From Xanthomarina maritima (lineage in GTDB: Bacteria > Bacteroidota > Bacteroidia > Flavobacteriales > Flavobacteriaceae): a stretch of 64,000 nucleotides of DNA. Location of the stretch: the NCBI RefSeq assembly GCF_008084905.1, contig NZ_VSFC01000052.1, forward strand, positions 186,001 through 250,000. The letters run 5' to 3'. Positions 17,368 to 26,403 of this stretch are shown one piece after another. The translations under genes were made by a program, and so were the position numbers. The notes below the pieces were generated by a model. The model was not told the DNA's origin, did not search any database, and worked only from the letters and a program-made list of their open reading frames with translations. Position 1 is the first letter of the stretch, and each line of letters starts with the position of its first letter.

Positions 17368-18483
17368 CTAATTTTTAATTGAATTGTAAATTAATTTTGC
17401 AGTATTATCACTAGCTCCTTTACCACCTAATTTCTTTTCAAGATCGTAATAATCTAAAAATAGTTTGGCTCTTTGGTATGGATCTAGAATGTTATCTAAT
17501 TCTTTTTTAAGAGTATTTTTATTAAAATCGTTTTGAATTAGTTCTGTTACCACTTTTTTATTCATTATTAAATTCACTAATGAAATGTATTCTAAATTTA
17601 CCACAAGTTTACCAATTTGGTAAGAAATCCAATTGCCTTTATAACAAACTACTTGAGGTACTTTAAACAAAGCTGTTTCTAGAGTTGCTGTACCAGAAGT
17701 TACTAGTGCTGCTGATGAAACTGAAAGTAAATCATAAGTTTTATTTGAAATAAAACGAACATTAGTGTTTTTAATAAATTGTTTGTAAAAACTATAATCC
17801 TGACTTGGTGCTCCTGCAATAACAAATTGATAATAAGGATAATCTTTCACAACAGAAAGCATGACAGAGAGCATTTTTTTAATTTCTTGTTTTCTACTTC
17901 CTGGTAAAATAGCAATAATGGGTTTTTCGTTAAGTTCGTAGTCTGCCCGAAATGTATATTCATTTACTTGCATTCTATTCGCTATCGCATCAATGGTTGG
18001 ATGACCAACAAAATAAACAGGATAATTGTGCTTTTTTTCGTAGAAATCTTTTTCAAAAGGTAGAATCACGTACATGTTATCTACATCTCTCTGTATGGCT
18101 TTTATTCGGTTTTCTTTCCAAGCCCAAATTTGTGGTGAGATATAATAATGAGTTTTAAAGCCTTTTTGTTTTGCCCATTTTGCAATACGAAGATTAAAAC
18201 CTGGATAATCGATAAAAATAATAACATCTGGATTAAACGCTTCGATGTCTTTTTTGCAAAAGGAAAGGTTTTTAAAAATAGTTTTAAGGTTCATTAACAC
18301 TTCAGCAAAACCCATAAATGCTAAATCTCGATAATGTTTTACTAAGGTATCGCTAGTTTCACTCATTAAATCTCCACCCCAAAATCTAAATGTAGCATTG
18401 ACATCTTCTTTAAGTAATGCTTTCATTAAGTTTGAGCCATGTAAATCTCCTGAGGCTTCACCAGCAATAATATAGTATTTCAT
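17368..18483 (-). CDS. lpxB: Lipid-A-disaccharide synthase
   Basis: A 371-residue protein of GT19 type. It begins MKYYIIAGEASGDLHGSNLM, the invariant LpxB N-terminus, and contains GFAEVLMNL, IDYPGFNLRIAKWAK, YYISPQIWAWKENR, LPFEKDFYE and ILPGSRKQEI, followed by the sugar-nucleotide-binding region SSAALVTSGTATLETAL. It condenses UDP-2,3-diacylglucosamine with lipid X to make the lipid A disaccharide at the inner face of the inner membrane. Gaps to neighbours are very short, consistent with a surE-(small ORF)-lpxB-NlpC operon. Confidence 0.96.
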   Translation of the reverse strand: MKYYIIAGEASGDLHGSNLMKALLKEDVNATFRFWGGDLMSETSDTLVKHYRDLAFMGFAEVLMNLKTIFKNLSFCKKDIEAFNPDVIIFIDYPGFNLRIAKWAKQKGFKTHYYISPQIWAWKENRIKAIQRDVDNMYVILPFEKDFYEKKHNYPVYFVGHPTIDAIANRMQVNEYTFRADYELNEKPIIAILPGSRKQEIKKMLSVMLSVVKDYPYYQFVIAGAPSQDYSFYKQFIKNTNVRFISNKTYDLLSVSSAALVTSGTATLETALFKVPQVVCYKGNWISYQIGKLVVNLEYISLVNLIMNKKVVTELIQNDFNKNTLKKELDNILDPYQRAKLFLDYYDLEKKLGGKGASDNTAKLIYNSIKN

Positions 18484-18494
18484 ATAAGGCCTTT

Positions 18495-18776
18495 CTAGAT
18501 AAATTTAAAAACAAAAGTTGAAATAGCAATAATAACAGTTGCTAAAAGCACACCTCTTGCACGATAATCTTGTTTTTTCTTTATAAAAATAAAAAAAGCT
18601 GCCAAATTTAATATGGCACCTAAACTAATAAGTTTTCCAAGAATACCTTCGGTTGAAGCCGATTTTAAAATTGTAAAAAAATCGTTGCCATCTCCAAAAA
18701 ATAAAGCAGCAAAATAAAGTCCAATAGCATTAGCTATTAGCCCAATAATAAAACCAATTAAAATTTCTTTTTTCAT
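18495..18776 (-). CDS. Small polytopic membrane protein, unknown function
   Basis: A 93-residue protein with three hydrophobic stretches: about residues 5-27 (GFIIGLIANAIGLYFAALFF), 48-65 (LISLGAILNLAAFFIFI) and 74-92 (GVLLATVIIAISTFVFKF). A KKKQDYRARG loop probably faces the cytoplasm. It sits between surE and lpxB with gaps of 6 and 11 bases, so it is in the operon. No family with a known role is recognised. Confidence 0.7.
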   Translation of the reverse strand: MKKEILIGFIIGLIANAIGLYFAALFFGDGNDFFTILKSASTEGILGKLISLGAILNLAAFFIFIKKKQDYRARGVLLATVIIAISTFVFKFI

Positions 18777-18782
18777 TTATGC

Positions 18783-19571
18783 TTAATTTATTTCAGTATC
18801 ATTAAAACTCCATGTATTTAAGTTTGAAATAACATGATGAGCTGTTAAATCAAATTGCACAGGAACCACAGAAATGTATCCGTTTTCTAGAGCCCATTCA
18901 TCTGTATCTTCACCATTATCTAGATTTACAAATTTGCCAGTAAGCCAATAATAATCTTTCCCTTGAGGAGATTTTCTCTTATCAAATTCTTCTACCCAAT
19001 TAGCTTTTGCTTGTCTGCATACTTTAACTCCTTTTATTTTGTTTTCAGGTAAATTAGGAAAATTAACATTTAAAACCACATTTTCTGGAATGCCATTTTC
19101 AAGCGCATTTTTAGCAATGTTTTTCACATATTTTTTTGAAGCATCAAAATTGGCATTGTAATTATAATCCAATAATGAAAACCCGATAGCTGGAATACCT
19201 TCTATTCCTGCCTCTAAAGCAGCACTCATAGTTCCAGAATAAATTACATTTATAGAAGAATTAGAACCATGATTAATTCCAGAAACACATAAATCAGGTT
19301 TTCTGTCTAAAATCTCTCTAACGGCAAGTTTTACACAATCGGCAGGTGTGCCAGAGCAACTGTACTCTTTTTGATTACCTTTATCAATAAAAACTTGTTC
19401 CAGATGAAGCATAGAATTGATAGTTATGGCATGTCCCATACCACTTTGTGGACTATCGGGAGCAACAACTACAACATCTCCAAGCTCAAGCATAACTTCA
19501 ATTAGAGCTCTAATTCCAGGAGCAGTAATGCCATCATCATTAGTTACTAAAATAAGTGGTCTTTTAGACAT
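18783..19571 (-). CDS. surE: SurE 5'/3'-nucleotidase
   Basis: A 262-residue protein beginning MSKRPLILVTNDDGITAPGI, the metal-binding NDDG signature of SurE, followed by VVVAPDSPQSGMGHAIT and CSGTPADCVKL, then CVSGINHGSNSSINVIYSGT. SurE is a cytoplasmic metal-dependent survival-protein phosphatase acting on nucleoside 5'- and 3'-monophosphates. It is the first gene of the minus-strand lpxB unit, and the 217-base gap upstream to the divergent protease gene should hold its promoter. Confidence 0.96.
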   Translation of the reverse strand: MSKRPLILVTNDDGITAPGIRALIEVMLELGDVVVVAPDSPQSGMGHAITINSMLHLEQVFIDKGNQKEYSCSGTPADCVKLAVREILDRKPDLCVSGINHGSNSSINVIYSGTMSAALEAGIEGIPAIGFSLLDYNYNANFDASKKYVKNIAKNALENGIPENVVLNVNFPNLPENKIKGVKVCRQAKANWVEEFDKRKSPQGKDYYWLTGKFVNLDNGEDTDEWALENGYISVVPVQFDLTAHHVISNLNTWSFNDTEIN

Positions 19572-19788
19572 AAAGTATAATTAAATTAACATTGCTAAAA
19601 TACATAATTTCCTACGTAACCCATTATTTTATCTGGTTTAACAAAAAATTAGTATCAATTGATAATATTGGCATAGTTTTTTCTTTAATTTAGTAAATTA
19701 ATATGAAATACTTTTTGCATTGTAGTAGTGTTTTATGTATTATTATAGCTCAAATTAAATTACTTCTACAATACATTAATAAATTAAC

Positions 19789-21918
19789 ATGATAAGATTT
19801 ATGAAAAGGAATTATAAGATTTTAATGTTGGTGCTTTTATTGGCATTTGCTTCTTGCAGTTTTACAACTAAAACGTTTGAAGATCCAGATAAAGATAAAT
19901 TACTTATACAAGTCATAACCTATGTACTTCAAAGAGGTCATTTTGATCCAAAAGATATAAACGATGATTTTTCAGCTGAAGTTTATGCTGATTATTTAGA
20001 TCAACTCGATCCTTTAAAAAGATACTTCTATAAATCGGATATCGAAGAATTTGAGACATTCAAGTTTCAGTTAGACGATCAATTAAAAGAATATAATATT
20101 TCTTTTTTCAACTTAACTCACGACAGATTGGTTCAAAGAATTGAAGAATCTAAGGCTATTTATAAAGAAGTTTTAGAAAAACCTTTTGATTATTCTATAG
20201 ATGAAGAATTTAATTCCGACTATGAAAATATAGAATTTGTTAAGACTAAAAAGCAAATGAAAGATCGTTGGAGACAACAACTTAAGTTTTCAAACTTGGT
20301 TAATTATGATGACTTAATGGTTGAACAGGAAGATAGCGAAGATAAGAAAACATTAGTTCAAATAGAAGAAGAGGCACGTGCAGAAACTTTAAAATCTATC
20401 GATTTATATTATAACGATTATTTAGGAGATTTTGAAAGAAAAGATTGGTTCTCTATGTATATTAATGCTATTGTTGAAGAATTTGATCCACATACTAATT
20501 ATTTTGCTCCAGAAGACAAAGAAAATTTCAATCAGCAAATGTCTGGAAAATTAGAAGGAATTGGAGCTAGATTGCAAAAACGTATGGACAATACAAAGAT
20601 TGTAGAATTAATTTCTGGAGGTCCAGCTTGGAGAGGCAATGAATTGGAAGTTGGCGATATAATCATGAAAGTACGTCAAGAAGATGAAGATGAACCTGTA
20701 AATATTGTTGGTATGCGCTTAGACGATGCTATCAAACTTATTAAAGGTCCAAAAGGTACAACCGTTTATTTAACTCTTAAAAAAGTAGATGGTACCATTG
20801 AAGAAATAAGCATTGTTAGAGACGTTGTTGAAATTGAAGAAACCTATGCAAAATCTTCATTTGTAGTAAAAGACGATAGACGATTTGGAGTTATAAATCT
20901 ACCAAAATTTTATGTGGATTTTGAAGATTATAAAAGTAGAAATGCAGCTTCAGATATTAAGCAAGAAATAGAACGTTTAAAAGCTGAAGGCATGGATGGT
21001 CTGGTTTTAGATCTTAGAAATAATGGCGGTGGGTCTCTACCTGTTGTAGTAGATATAGCTGGAATGTTTATTAAAGATGGTCCAATTGTTCAAGTTAGAG
21101 CCACTGGAGAACCTAAAGAGGTCTTAAAAGACAAAGACAAATCTATTGTTTGGGATGGTCCTTTAGTAATAATGGTAAATGAATTATCAGCTTCAGCTTC
21201 TGAGATTTTAGCTGCTGCCATGCAAGATTATAAACGTGCTATTGTTATTGGAAGTAAACAAACCTATGGAAAAGGAACCGTTCAAAACTTTTTAGATTTG
21301 AATAATATGGTTCGAAATAATAAAAATGGCGATTTAGGAGCTTTAAAATTGACCACTCAAAAATTCTATAGAATTAATGGCGGTTCTACACAATTAGAAG
21401 GTGTAAAGAGTGATGTGGTTGTTTTAGATAGGTATAGCTTTATAGATATAGGCGAAAAAGATCAAAAAAACCCATTGCCTTGGGATAAAATTGAAGCAGT
21501 AGATTATACTTTTTGGGATGGTTATTTCGATTATAACGAAACTATTGAGAACAGTAAAAAAAGAATGAACGAAAATGAGCAACTAAAACTTATAGGTGAA
21601 AATGCTCAGTGGATAAAAACTAAAATGGATGAAAACATTCACTCATTAAATTATACTAATTATAAAGCTCAGTTAGATTTAAATGAAGAAGAAGCAAAAC
21701 GATTCGATAAAATTTCTGAATATCAAACAAATCTTACCTTCCAATCTTTACCTTATGAAGAAGAAATGTTTAAAACTGATACCATTCTAAAAGAAAAAAG
21801 AGATCGTTGGCACAAGAGTTTAAGTCAGGATGTATATATAGAAGAAGCTATTCATGTGCTTGAAGATTTAAAAATGTCTTATTCTATTAAAAAAGTGGCT
21901 ACTACAGTTAAAGATTAA
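19789..21918 (+). CDS. Carboxy-terminal processing (tail-specific) protease, S41 family
   Basis: A 709-residue protein starting at 19789, or at Met5 (19801). It has a lipoprotein-like N-terminus (LLLAFASC-SFTTK). After an N-terminal helical domain comes a PDZ domain (about residues 255-345, GKLEGIGARLQ to GPKGTTVYLTL) and the S41 catalytic core: GLVLDLRNNGGGSLP, then NELSASASEILAAAMQDYKR with the nucleophilic Ser and GSKQTYGKGTVQ with the general-base Lys. The last 170 residues match the DUF3340 extension of Prc-type proteases. It trims or degrades periplasmic proteins from their C-termini. Confidence 0.92.
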   Translation: MIRFMKRNYKILMLVLLLAFASCSFTTKTFEDPDKDKLLIQVITYVLQRGHFDPKDINDDFSAEVYADYLDQLDPLKRYFYKSDIEEFETFKFQLDDQLKEYNISFFNLTHDRLVQRIEESKAIYKEVLEKPFDYSIDEEFNSDYENIEFVKTKKQMKDRWRQQLKFSNLVNYDDLMVEQEDSEDKKTLVQIEEEARAETLKSIDLYYNDYLGDFERKDWFSMYINAIVEEFDPHTNYFAPEDKENFNQQMSGKLEGIGARLQKRMDNTKIVELISGGPAWRGNELEVGDIIMKVRQEDEDEPVNIVGMRLDDAIKLIKGPKGTTVYLTLKKVDGTIEEISIVRDVVEIEETYAKSSFVVKDDRRFGVINLPKFYVDFEDYKSRNAASDIKQEIERLKAEGMDGLVLDLRNNGGGSLPVVVDIAGMFIKDGPIVQVRATGEPKEVLKDKDKSIVWDGPLVIMVNELSASASEILAAAMQDYKRAIVIGSKQTYGKGTVQNFLDLNNMVRNNKNGDLGALKLTTQKFYRINGGSTQLEGVKSDVVVLDRYSFIDIGEKDQKNPLPWDKIEAVDYTFWDGYFDYNETIENSKKRMNENEQLKLIGENAQWIKTKMDENIHSLNYTNYKAQLDLNEEEAKRFDKISEYQTNLTFQSLPYEEEMFKTDTILKEKRDRWHKSLSQDVYIEEAIHVLEDLKMSYSIKKVATTVKD

Positions 21919-21924
21919 AAATAA

Positions 21925-23019
21925 ATGAGTCAGAATTCAAGCTCATTAAGTCAATTAGCGCTCCAAAAATTTAAACGAGATTTTTGGGGCGTTTTTAGCT
22001 TTTGGTTTATTGTATTAGTAGGTGTTATTTCAGTTTTTGCTTATGCATTTGCTCCAGATAATTCAAAACATGCCAATCAGATGCATTTAGCAATCCATTC
22101 TAAAAAGCCTGGCTTTAAAGTGCAAATGTTAGTTTTACCACCTGCTTTAGAGAACAATCAAAGCTTTTTTGATAAACTCTTTTTTGGAAAGAAACATACA
22201 GAAACAGAAATTCCAATTTCCTCTTACCAGCTTAAAGGCAGCACTTTATATTATACAGAATATGCTTCTGATGGACTTCAAGGAGCTGATAAATCAATAG
22301 ATTTATCCAATTATCAAAAAATAGATTCAAATTCAATAATTCAAGAAAAAACCTATCTTTTCGGTACAGATAAATATGGACGTGATCTATTAAGTAGAAT
22401 TCTTATTGGAGCAAGAATTTCCTTTTTTATTGGTTTTGTAGCTGTTTTTATTTCATTAGTTATAGGCATTTTTATGGGAAGTGTTGCAGGTTATTTTGGA
22501 GGAAAAGTTGATACTTTTATTATGTGGATTATTAACGTGACTTGGTCTATTCCAACATTATTACTTGTTATTGCAATTACATTAGCTTTAGGAAAAGGAT
22601 TCTGGCAAGTGTTTATTGCAGTAGGTTTAACCATGTGGGTTGAAGTTGCCAGAGTTGTTCGAGGGCAAATTATTAGTGTTAAAGAAATGCAATATGTTAC
22701 TGCAGCAAAAGCCTTAGGGTTTAATGATTTTAGAATAATAACCAAACATATATTACCAAATATAATGGCCCCAGTAATTGTAATTTCAGCTGCTAATTTT
22801 GCTGCAGCTATATTAATTGAAAGTGGTTTGAGTTTTTTAGGTATTGGCGCACAACCACCAATGGCAAGTTGGGGAGCAATGATTAAGGATCATTATAACT
22901 ACATCATCTTAGGAAAACCTTATTTAGCCTTAATTCCAGGCTTCTGTATTATGAGTTTGGTAATGGCTTTTATGCTTATTGGTAATGCCTTGCGTGATGC
23001 TTTAGATGTGAAGAGTTAA
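21925..23019 (+). CDS. OppC/DppC-type ABC transporter permease
   Basis: A 364-residue permease. One N-terminal span (about residues 22-45) is followed by an unusually long extracytoplasmic stretch (about 46-140) and then the typical motif FGTDKYGRDLLSRILIGARIS and five more spans. The EAA loop is VKEMQYVTAAKALGFNDFRIITKHILPN. OppC-type permeases pair with OppB and ATPases to import peptides, but no partners are next to it here. It starts 6 bases after the protease gene and may be co-transcribed. Its end overlaps the converging engB by 4 bases. Confidence 0.88.
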   Translation: MSQNSSSLSQLALQKFKRDFWGVFSFWFIVLVGVISVFAYAFAPDNSKHANQMHLAIHSKKPGFKVQMLVLPPALENNQSFFDKLFFGKKHTETEIPISSYQLKGSTLYYTEYASDGLQGADKSIDLSNYQKIDSNSIIQEKTYLFGTDKYGRDLLSRILIGARISFFIGFVAVFISLVIGIFMGSVAGYFGGKVDTFIMWIINVTWSIPTLLLVIAITLALGKGFWQVFIAVGLTMWVEVARVVRGQIISVKEMQYVTAAKALGFNDFRIITKHILPNIMAPVIVISAANFAAAILIESGLSFLGIGAQPPMASWGAMIKDHYNYIILGKPYLALIPGFCIMSLVMAFMLIGNALRDALDVKS

Positions 23020-23621
23020 TTAAGCTTCATATTACTGTTTAGCTCATCAATATATACTAAAACATCCTCTTTACCAATGTCTTTTGAAGATGACGTGATA
23101 AAATAATTTGGCATTTCTTCCCAAGTTTCTAAAAGAATGTTTTTATATTCAGCTACATGGTTTTCAATAGCTTTTGGTCTTAACTTATCTGCCTTAGTGA
23201 AAATAATTGAAAAAGGAATGCCATTTTGGCCAAGCCATTGCATAAATTCCAAATCAATTAGTTGAGGTTTATGCCTAATATCTACTAAAACAAAAGCTGA
23301 AACCAATTGTTCTCGTAAAGCAAAATATTGTGTAATAAATTTTTGAAAGGTCTTCTTAGCACTTTTTGAAACCTTTGCATAGCCATAACCAGGTAAATCT
23401 ACTAAATACCAGTTTTTATTAATTAGAAAATGATTAATTAGTTGAGTTTTCCCAGGTCTTCCAGAGGTTTTTGCAAGACTTTTTCTGCTTGTAAGCATAT
23501 TTATAAGCGACGATTTTCCAACGTTACTTCTGCCAATAAATGCATATTCAGGAATGAGATTTTTTGGACATTTTGAAACATCCGAATTACTCATTACAAA
23601 TTCTGCCGATTTTATTTCCAT
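23016..23621 (-). CDS. engB: EngB/YsxC/YihA ribosome-assembly GTPase
   Basis: A 201-residue TRAFAC GTPase with all G motifs: G1 GRSNVGKSSL, G2 threonine within SGRPGKTQLINHF, G3 DLPGYGYAKV and G4 FTKADKL. EngB is needed for 50S subunit maturation. The length matches the family. It converges with the permease gene with a 4-base overlap and is followed upstream by the hydrolase gene; the order engB - hydrolase - divergent mraZ fits flavobacterial neighbourhoods as I know them. Confidence 0.95.
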   Translation of the reverse strand: MEIKSAEFVMSNSDVSKCPKNLIPEYAFIGRSNVGKSSLINMLTSRKSLAKTSGRPGKTQLINHFLINKNWYLVDLPGYGYAKVSKSAKKTFQKFITQYFALREQLVSAFVLVDIRHKPQLIDLEFMQWLGQNGIPFSIIFTKADKLRPKAIENHVAEYKNILLETWEEMPNYFITSSSKDIGKEDVLVYIDELNSNMKLN

Positions 23622-23668
23622 AATTATTTCCTACGAAAGTGGGAATTACATTTAAAGAATTAAGATTA

Positions 23669-24433
23669 TTAAAAACCTCTTTTATTAAGCCAATTGTTTA
23701 GAATTTCGTTAAACTCATCAGGATGTTCCATCATAGCTGCATGACCACATTTGTCAATCCAGAATAACTCAGAATCTGGAAGCAATTCGTTAAATTCTTC
23801 TGCAACCTCAGGAGGCGTCACATTATCGTTTTTCCCCCAAATAATACAAGTTGGGGTTGTCATTTTTGGTAAATCTTTTGCCATGTTGTGTCTAATAGCA
23901 CTTTTGGCAATGGCTAGAGTCTTTATTAGTTTATTTCTGTCGTTTACAGTTTCAAAGACTTCATCTACAATTTCTTTAGTAGCAATTGCAGGATCATAAA
24001 AAACATCTTGTGCTTTCTTTTTAATAACCTCATAATCACTTCGCTTGGTATAACCTCCACCCATAGCGCTTTCATACAAACCAGAACTTCCAGTAATAAT
24101 TAATGCTTTTATTTTTTTTGGGTATTGTTTTGTGTGATAAAGACCAATATGTCCACCTAAAGAGTTTCCTAGTAATATAACTTCATCAAAACCTTTAAAT
24201 TCTATAAATTCATGTAAATATTTTGCAAAACTTTTTACATTGGTTTTAAGCAATGACATAGTATAGATAGGTAATTCTGGAATTATAACTTTATAACCTA
24301 TAGAACTAAAATGCTTTGTTACAGATTTAAAATTACTTAATCCACCCATTAAGCCATGAAGCACTATAATTGGTGTGCCTTCTCCTACTTCAATATACTT
24401 GTAATCCTTTTCTTTTTTTAATTTATGCTTCAT
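23669..24433 (-). CDS. Alpha/beta-hydrolase fold esterase-like protein
   Basis: A 254-residue single-domain hydrolase. The oxyanion region is VLHGLMGGLSNF, the nucleophile elbow LLGNSLGGHIG (Ser near 93), the acid in IIWGKNDNVTPPEV and the histidine in DKCGHAAMMEHPDEF. The triad is complete, so it should be active, but the substrate cannot be told; relatives include lipases/esterases and C-C bond hydrolases. It is divergent from mraZ, separated by a 295-base regulatory region, and has a good -7 promoter element 27 bases before its start. Confidence 0.88.
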   Translation of the reverse strand: MKHKLKKEKDYKYIEVGEGTPIIVLHGLMGGLSNFKSVTKHFSSIGYKVIIPELPIYTMSLLKTNVKSFAKYLHEFIEFKGFDEVILLGNSLGGHIGLYHTKQYPKKIKALIITGSSGLYESAMGGGYTKRSDYEVIKKKAQDVFYDPAIATKEIVDEVFETVNDRNKLIKTLAIAKSAIRHNMAKDLPKMTTPTCIIWGKNDNVTPPEVAEEFNELLPDSELFWIDKCGHAAMMEHPDEFNEILNNWLNKRGF

Positions 24434-24459
24434 TAATTAGTATGGCTTTACATTAAAAA

Positions 24460-24467
24460 CAAATATA
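24460..24467 (-). promoter_or_regulatory. Bacteroidota -7 element for the hydrolase gene
   Basis: The minus strand reads TATATTTG, a full match to the Bacteroidota -7 consensus TAnnTTTG, 27 bases before the hydrolase ATG. No clear -33 TTG is seen at the usual distance. Confidence 0.5.
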
Positions 24468-24652
24468 GATAAAATCATTCATAATATATCCATATTAATT
24501 TATTGGATTATAATTCCTAATCAAAGAGATATTAACAGAGTGTTGTAATTATTTACTTCACTTTACAACCTTTTGATTTTGAAGTGGTAGAGAGCCTTTC
24601 TCTTTTTAAATATCGAAATAAATACGCTGTTAATCGAAAATTTATCAACAAA

Positions 24653-24677
24653 GTGGTAAAATGTGGTAAAATGTGGT
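24653..24677 (+). promoter_or_regulatory. Three tandem MraZ-type operator boxes upstream of mraZ
   Basis: GTGGT occurs at 24653, 24663 and 24673, exactly 10 bases apart and in direct orientation, each followed by AAAAT or AT. MraZ regulators are known to bind three or four direct GTGG-type repeats spaced about one helical turn upstream of their own operon. The array ends 52 bases before the mraZ start and lies where the -33 promoter region should be, so bound MraZ would block transcription. A further GTGGT lies at 24584, 69 bases upstream. The rest of 24468-24650 shows only a weak inverted repeat (GTTGTAA at 24542, TTACAAC at 24563). Confidence 0.85.
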
Positions 24678-24688
24678 ATATTTTTCGA

Positions 24689-24696
24689 TATATTTG
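24689..24696 (+). promoter_or_regulatory. Bacteroidota -7 element of the dcw promoter
   Basis: TATATTTG matches TAnnTTTG, 12 bases after the last MraZ box and 33 bases before the TTG start of mraZ. The place of the -33 element is taken by the boxes themselves. Confidence 0.6.
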
Positions 24697-24728
24697 AAAC
24701 TTAAACACAAAATCGGCAACCAAACCCT

Positions 24729-25196
24729 TTGAACTCATTAATAGGAACATACGAATGTAAAGTAGATGCTAAAGGAAGGCTTATGCTTCCTGCTGCATTA
24801 AAAAAGCAGTTATCTCCTGTTTTACAGAATGGGTTTGTTATAAAGCGAGCAGTTTTTCAGCCGTGTTTGGAATTATATCCAATGGCAGAGTGGGAAGCTT
24901 TAATGCAGAATGTGAACAAGCTTAATCGGTTTAAGAAAAAGAATAACGATTTTATCAGACGTTTTACGGCAGGAGTAAAAGTTGTTGAAGTAGATGCTAC
25001 AGGTCGTTTATTGGTTCCAAAAGATTTAGTGGTTTTTGCAGATATCTCAAAGGAGATTGTGGTTTCGGCTGCAATTAACATAGTAGAGATTTGGGATAAA
25101 GATAAATATGAACAAGCTATTGATGATGCTACAGGAGATTTTGCAGATTTAGCTGAAGATGTTATGGGACAAGACGATGAGCATGGAATATCATAA
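24729..25196 (+). CDS. mraZ: MraZ transcriptional regulator
   Basis: A 155-residue protein with two SpoVT/AbrB-like domains. Each carries the conserved D-x-x-GR motif: GTYECKVDAKGRLMLPAALK at the N-terminus and VVEVDATGRLLVPKDL in the middle. MraZ represses the dcw operon through tandem repeats upstream of itself, which are present here. The start is TTG: an in-frame TAA at 24702 leaves no ATG before the conserved N-terminus. It is the first gene of the cluster and overlaps rsmH. Confidence 0.95.
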   Translation: MNSLIGTYECKVDAKGRLMLPAALKKQLSPVLQNGFVIKRAVFQPCLELYPMAEWEALMQNVNKLNRFKKKNNDFIRRFTAGVKVVEVDATGRLLVPKDLVVFADISKEIVVSAAINIVEIWDKDKYEQAIDDATGDFADLAEDVMGQDDEHGIS

Positions 25197-26079
25197 TCCT
25201 GTTTTATTAAAAGAAACTGTTGACGGTTTAAACATTGTTGAAGATGGTGTTTATGTTGACGTTACTTTTGGAGGAGGAGGTCATAGTAAAGAGATTTTGA
25301 AGAGACTTGGAAAGAATGGAAAATTATTCGCATTCGATCAAGATTCTGATGCTATTGAAAATAGAATTGAAGATGATCGATTTACTTTAATTCATGAGAA
25401 TTTCAGGTTTATAAAAAGGTTCTTAAGATTTTATGGAGTAAAAGAAGTGGATGGCATTTTAGCAGATTTTGGTGTGTCTTCTCATCAATTTGATGTTGCA
25501 GAAAGAGGGTTTTCAACAAGGTTTGAAGCAGATTTAGATATGAGGATGAATCAACAAAACAAACTTTCAGCCTATCATGTAGTTAATGAATATGATGAGG
25601 AGCAACTTAAAGACGTGTTGTTGCAATATGGAGAATTAAGATTAGCTCCAGCCATGGCAAGTGTTATTGTTGCTAGTCGAGAACTTGAACCCATTAAAAC
25701 AAGCGAACAATTAAAAAAAGTATTGAAAAAGTTTTTGCCACCTAAACATGAAAATAAAGTGTTGGCTCAAATTTATCAGGCTATAAGAATTGAGGTGAAT
25801 CAAGAAATGGAAGCTTTAAAAGAGCTTCTGTTGCAAACACCAGATTTATTGAAACAAAATGGAAGGCTTAGTGTTATTTCTTATCATTCATTGGAAGATA
25901 GATTGGTGAAGAGATTTATAAGAAATGGCATGTTTGAAGGAGAACCAGAAAGAGATGTATTTGGAAACTTCGAAGTTCCATTAAAGAAAGTTGGTGGATT
26001 GATTATTCCAAGTAAAGAAGAAATTAAAATAAATAATAGAGCAAGAAGTGCTAAGCTAAGAGTGGCAGAAAAGTTATAA
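25177..26079 (+). CDS. rsmH: 16S rRNA m4C1402 methyltransferase
   Basis: About 300 residues. I choose the ATG at 25177 (MSMEYHNPVLL); 25159 would give an unusual MLWDKT extension and 25183 is also possible. Family motifs are EYHNPVLLKETVDGL, VDVTFGGGGHSKEIL (SAM-binding glycine loop), ADFGVSSHQFD, FSTRFEADLDMRM and SYHSLEDRLVKRF. RsmH N4-methylates C1402 in the decoding centre of 16S rRNA. It overlaps mraZ by about 20 bases and is followed by ftsL with no gap, so translation of the three is probably coupled. Confidence 0.95.
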   Translation: MSMEYHNPVLLKETVDGLNIVEDGVYVDVTFGGGGHSKEILKRLGKNGKLFAFDQDSDAIENRIEDDRFTLIHENFRFIKRFLRFYGVKEVDGILADFGVSSHQFDVAERGFSTRFEADLDMRMNQQNKLSAYHVVNEYDEEQLKDVLLQYGELRLAPAMASVIVASRELEPIKTSEQLKKVLKKFLPPKHENKVLAQIYQAIRIEVNQEMEALKELLLQTPDLLKQNGRLSVISYHSLEDRLVKRFIRNGMFEGEPERDVFGNFEVPLKKVGGLIIPSKEEIKINNRARSAKLRVAEKL

Positions 26080-26397
26080 ATGAAGAAAGGAATTTTAAAT
26101 ATTTTAAAAGGTAAGTTTCTTGTAAACGATGATGCGTTTAAAAATTGGCGTATGATATTTTTCATTTCTTCATTGGCTTTAATAATGATTGCGAGCTCGC
26201 ATAGTGCAGATAAAAAAGTACACAAAATAGCCAGATTAAATAACGAAGCAAAGGATCTTCGTTCGGCATTTGTAGATGGTAGAAAAAAACTCATGGAGCT
26301 TAAAAAGGAATCCATGGTAGAATTAAAAATGAAAGAAAAAGGGTTAATACTTTCAGAGATTCCACCAACAAAAATTAAAGTTAAATCTCAAAATTAG
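26080..26397 (+). CDS. ftsL: FtsL-like cell-division protein
   Basis: A 105-residue bitopic protein. A 26-residue cytoplasmic tail precedes one hydrophobic span (about residues 27-43, MIFFISSLALIMIASSH), followed by a coiled-coil-like periplasmic segment rich in Lys, Glu and Leu (ARLNNEAKDLRSAFVDGRKK). Length, topology and position between rsmH and ftsI identify FtsL, a component of the FtsQLB divisome complex. The ATG immediately follows the rsmH stop. Its TAG stop is in the same frame as ftsI, two codons upstream of that start. Confidence 0.85.
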   Translation: MKKGILNILKGKFLVNDDAFKNWRMIFFISSLALIMIASSHSADKKVHKIARLNNEAKDLRSAFVDGRKKLMELKKESMVELKMKEKGLILSEIPPTKIKVKSQN

Positions 26398-26403
26398 TTC
26401 AGC

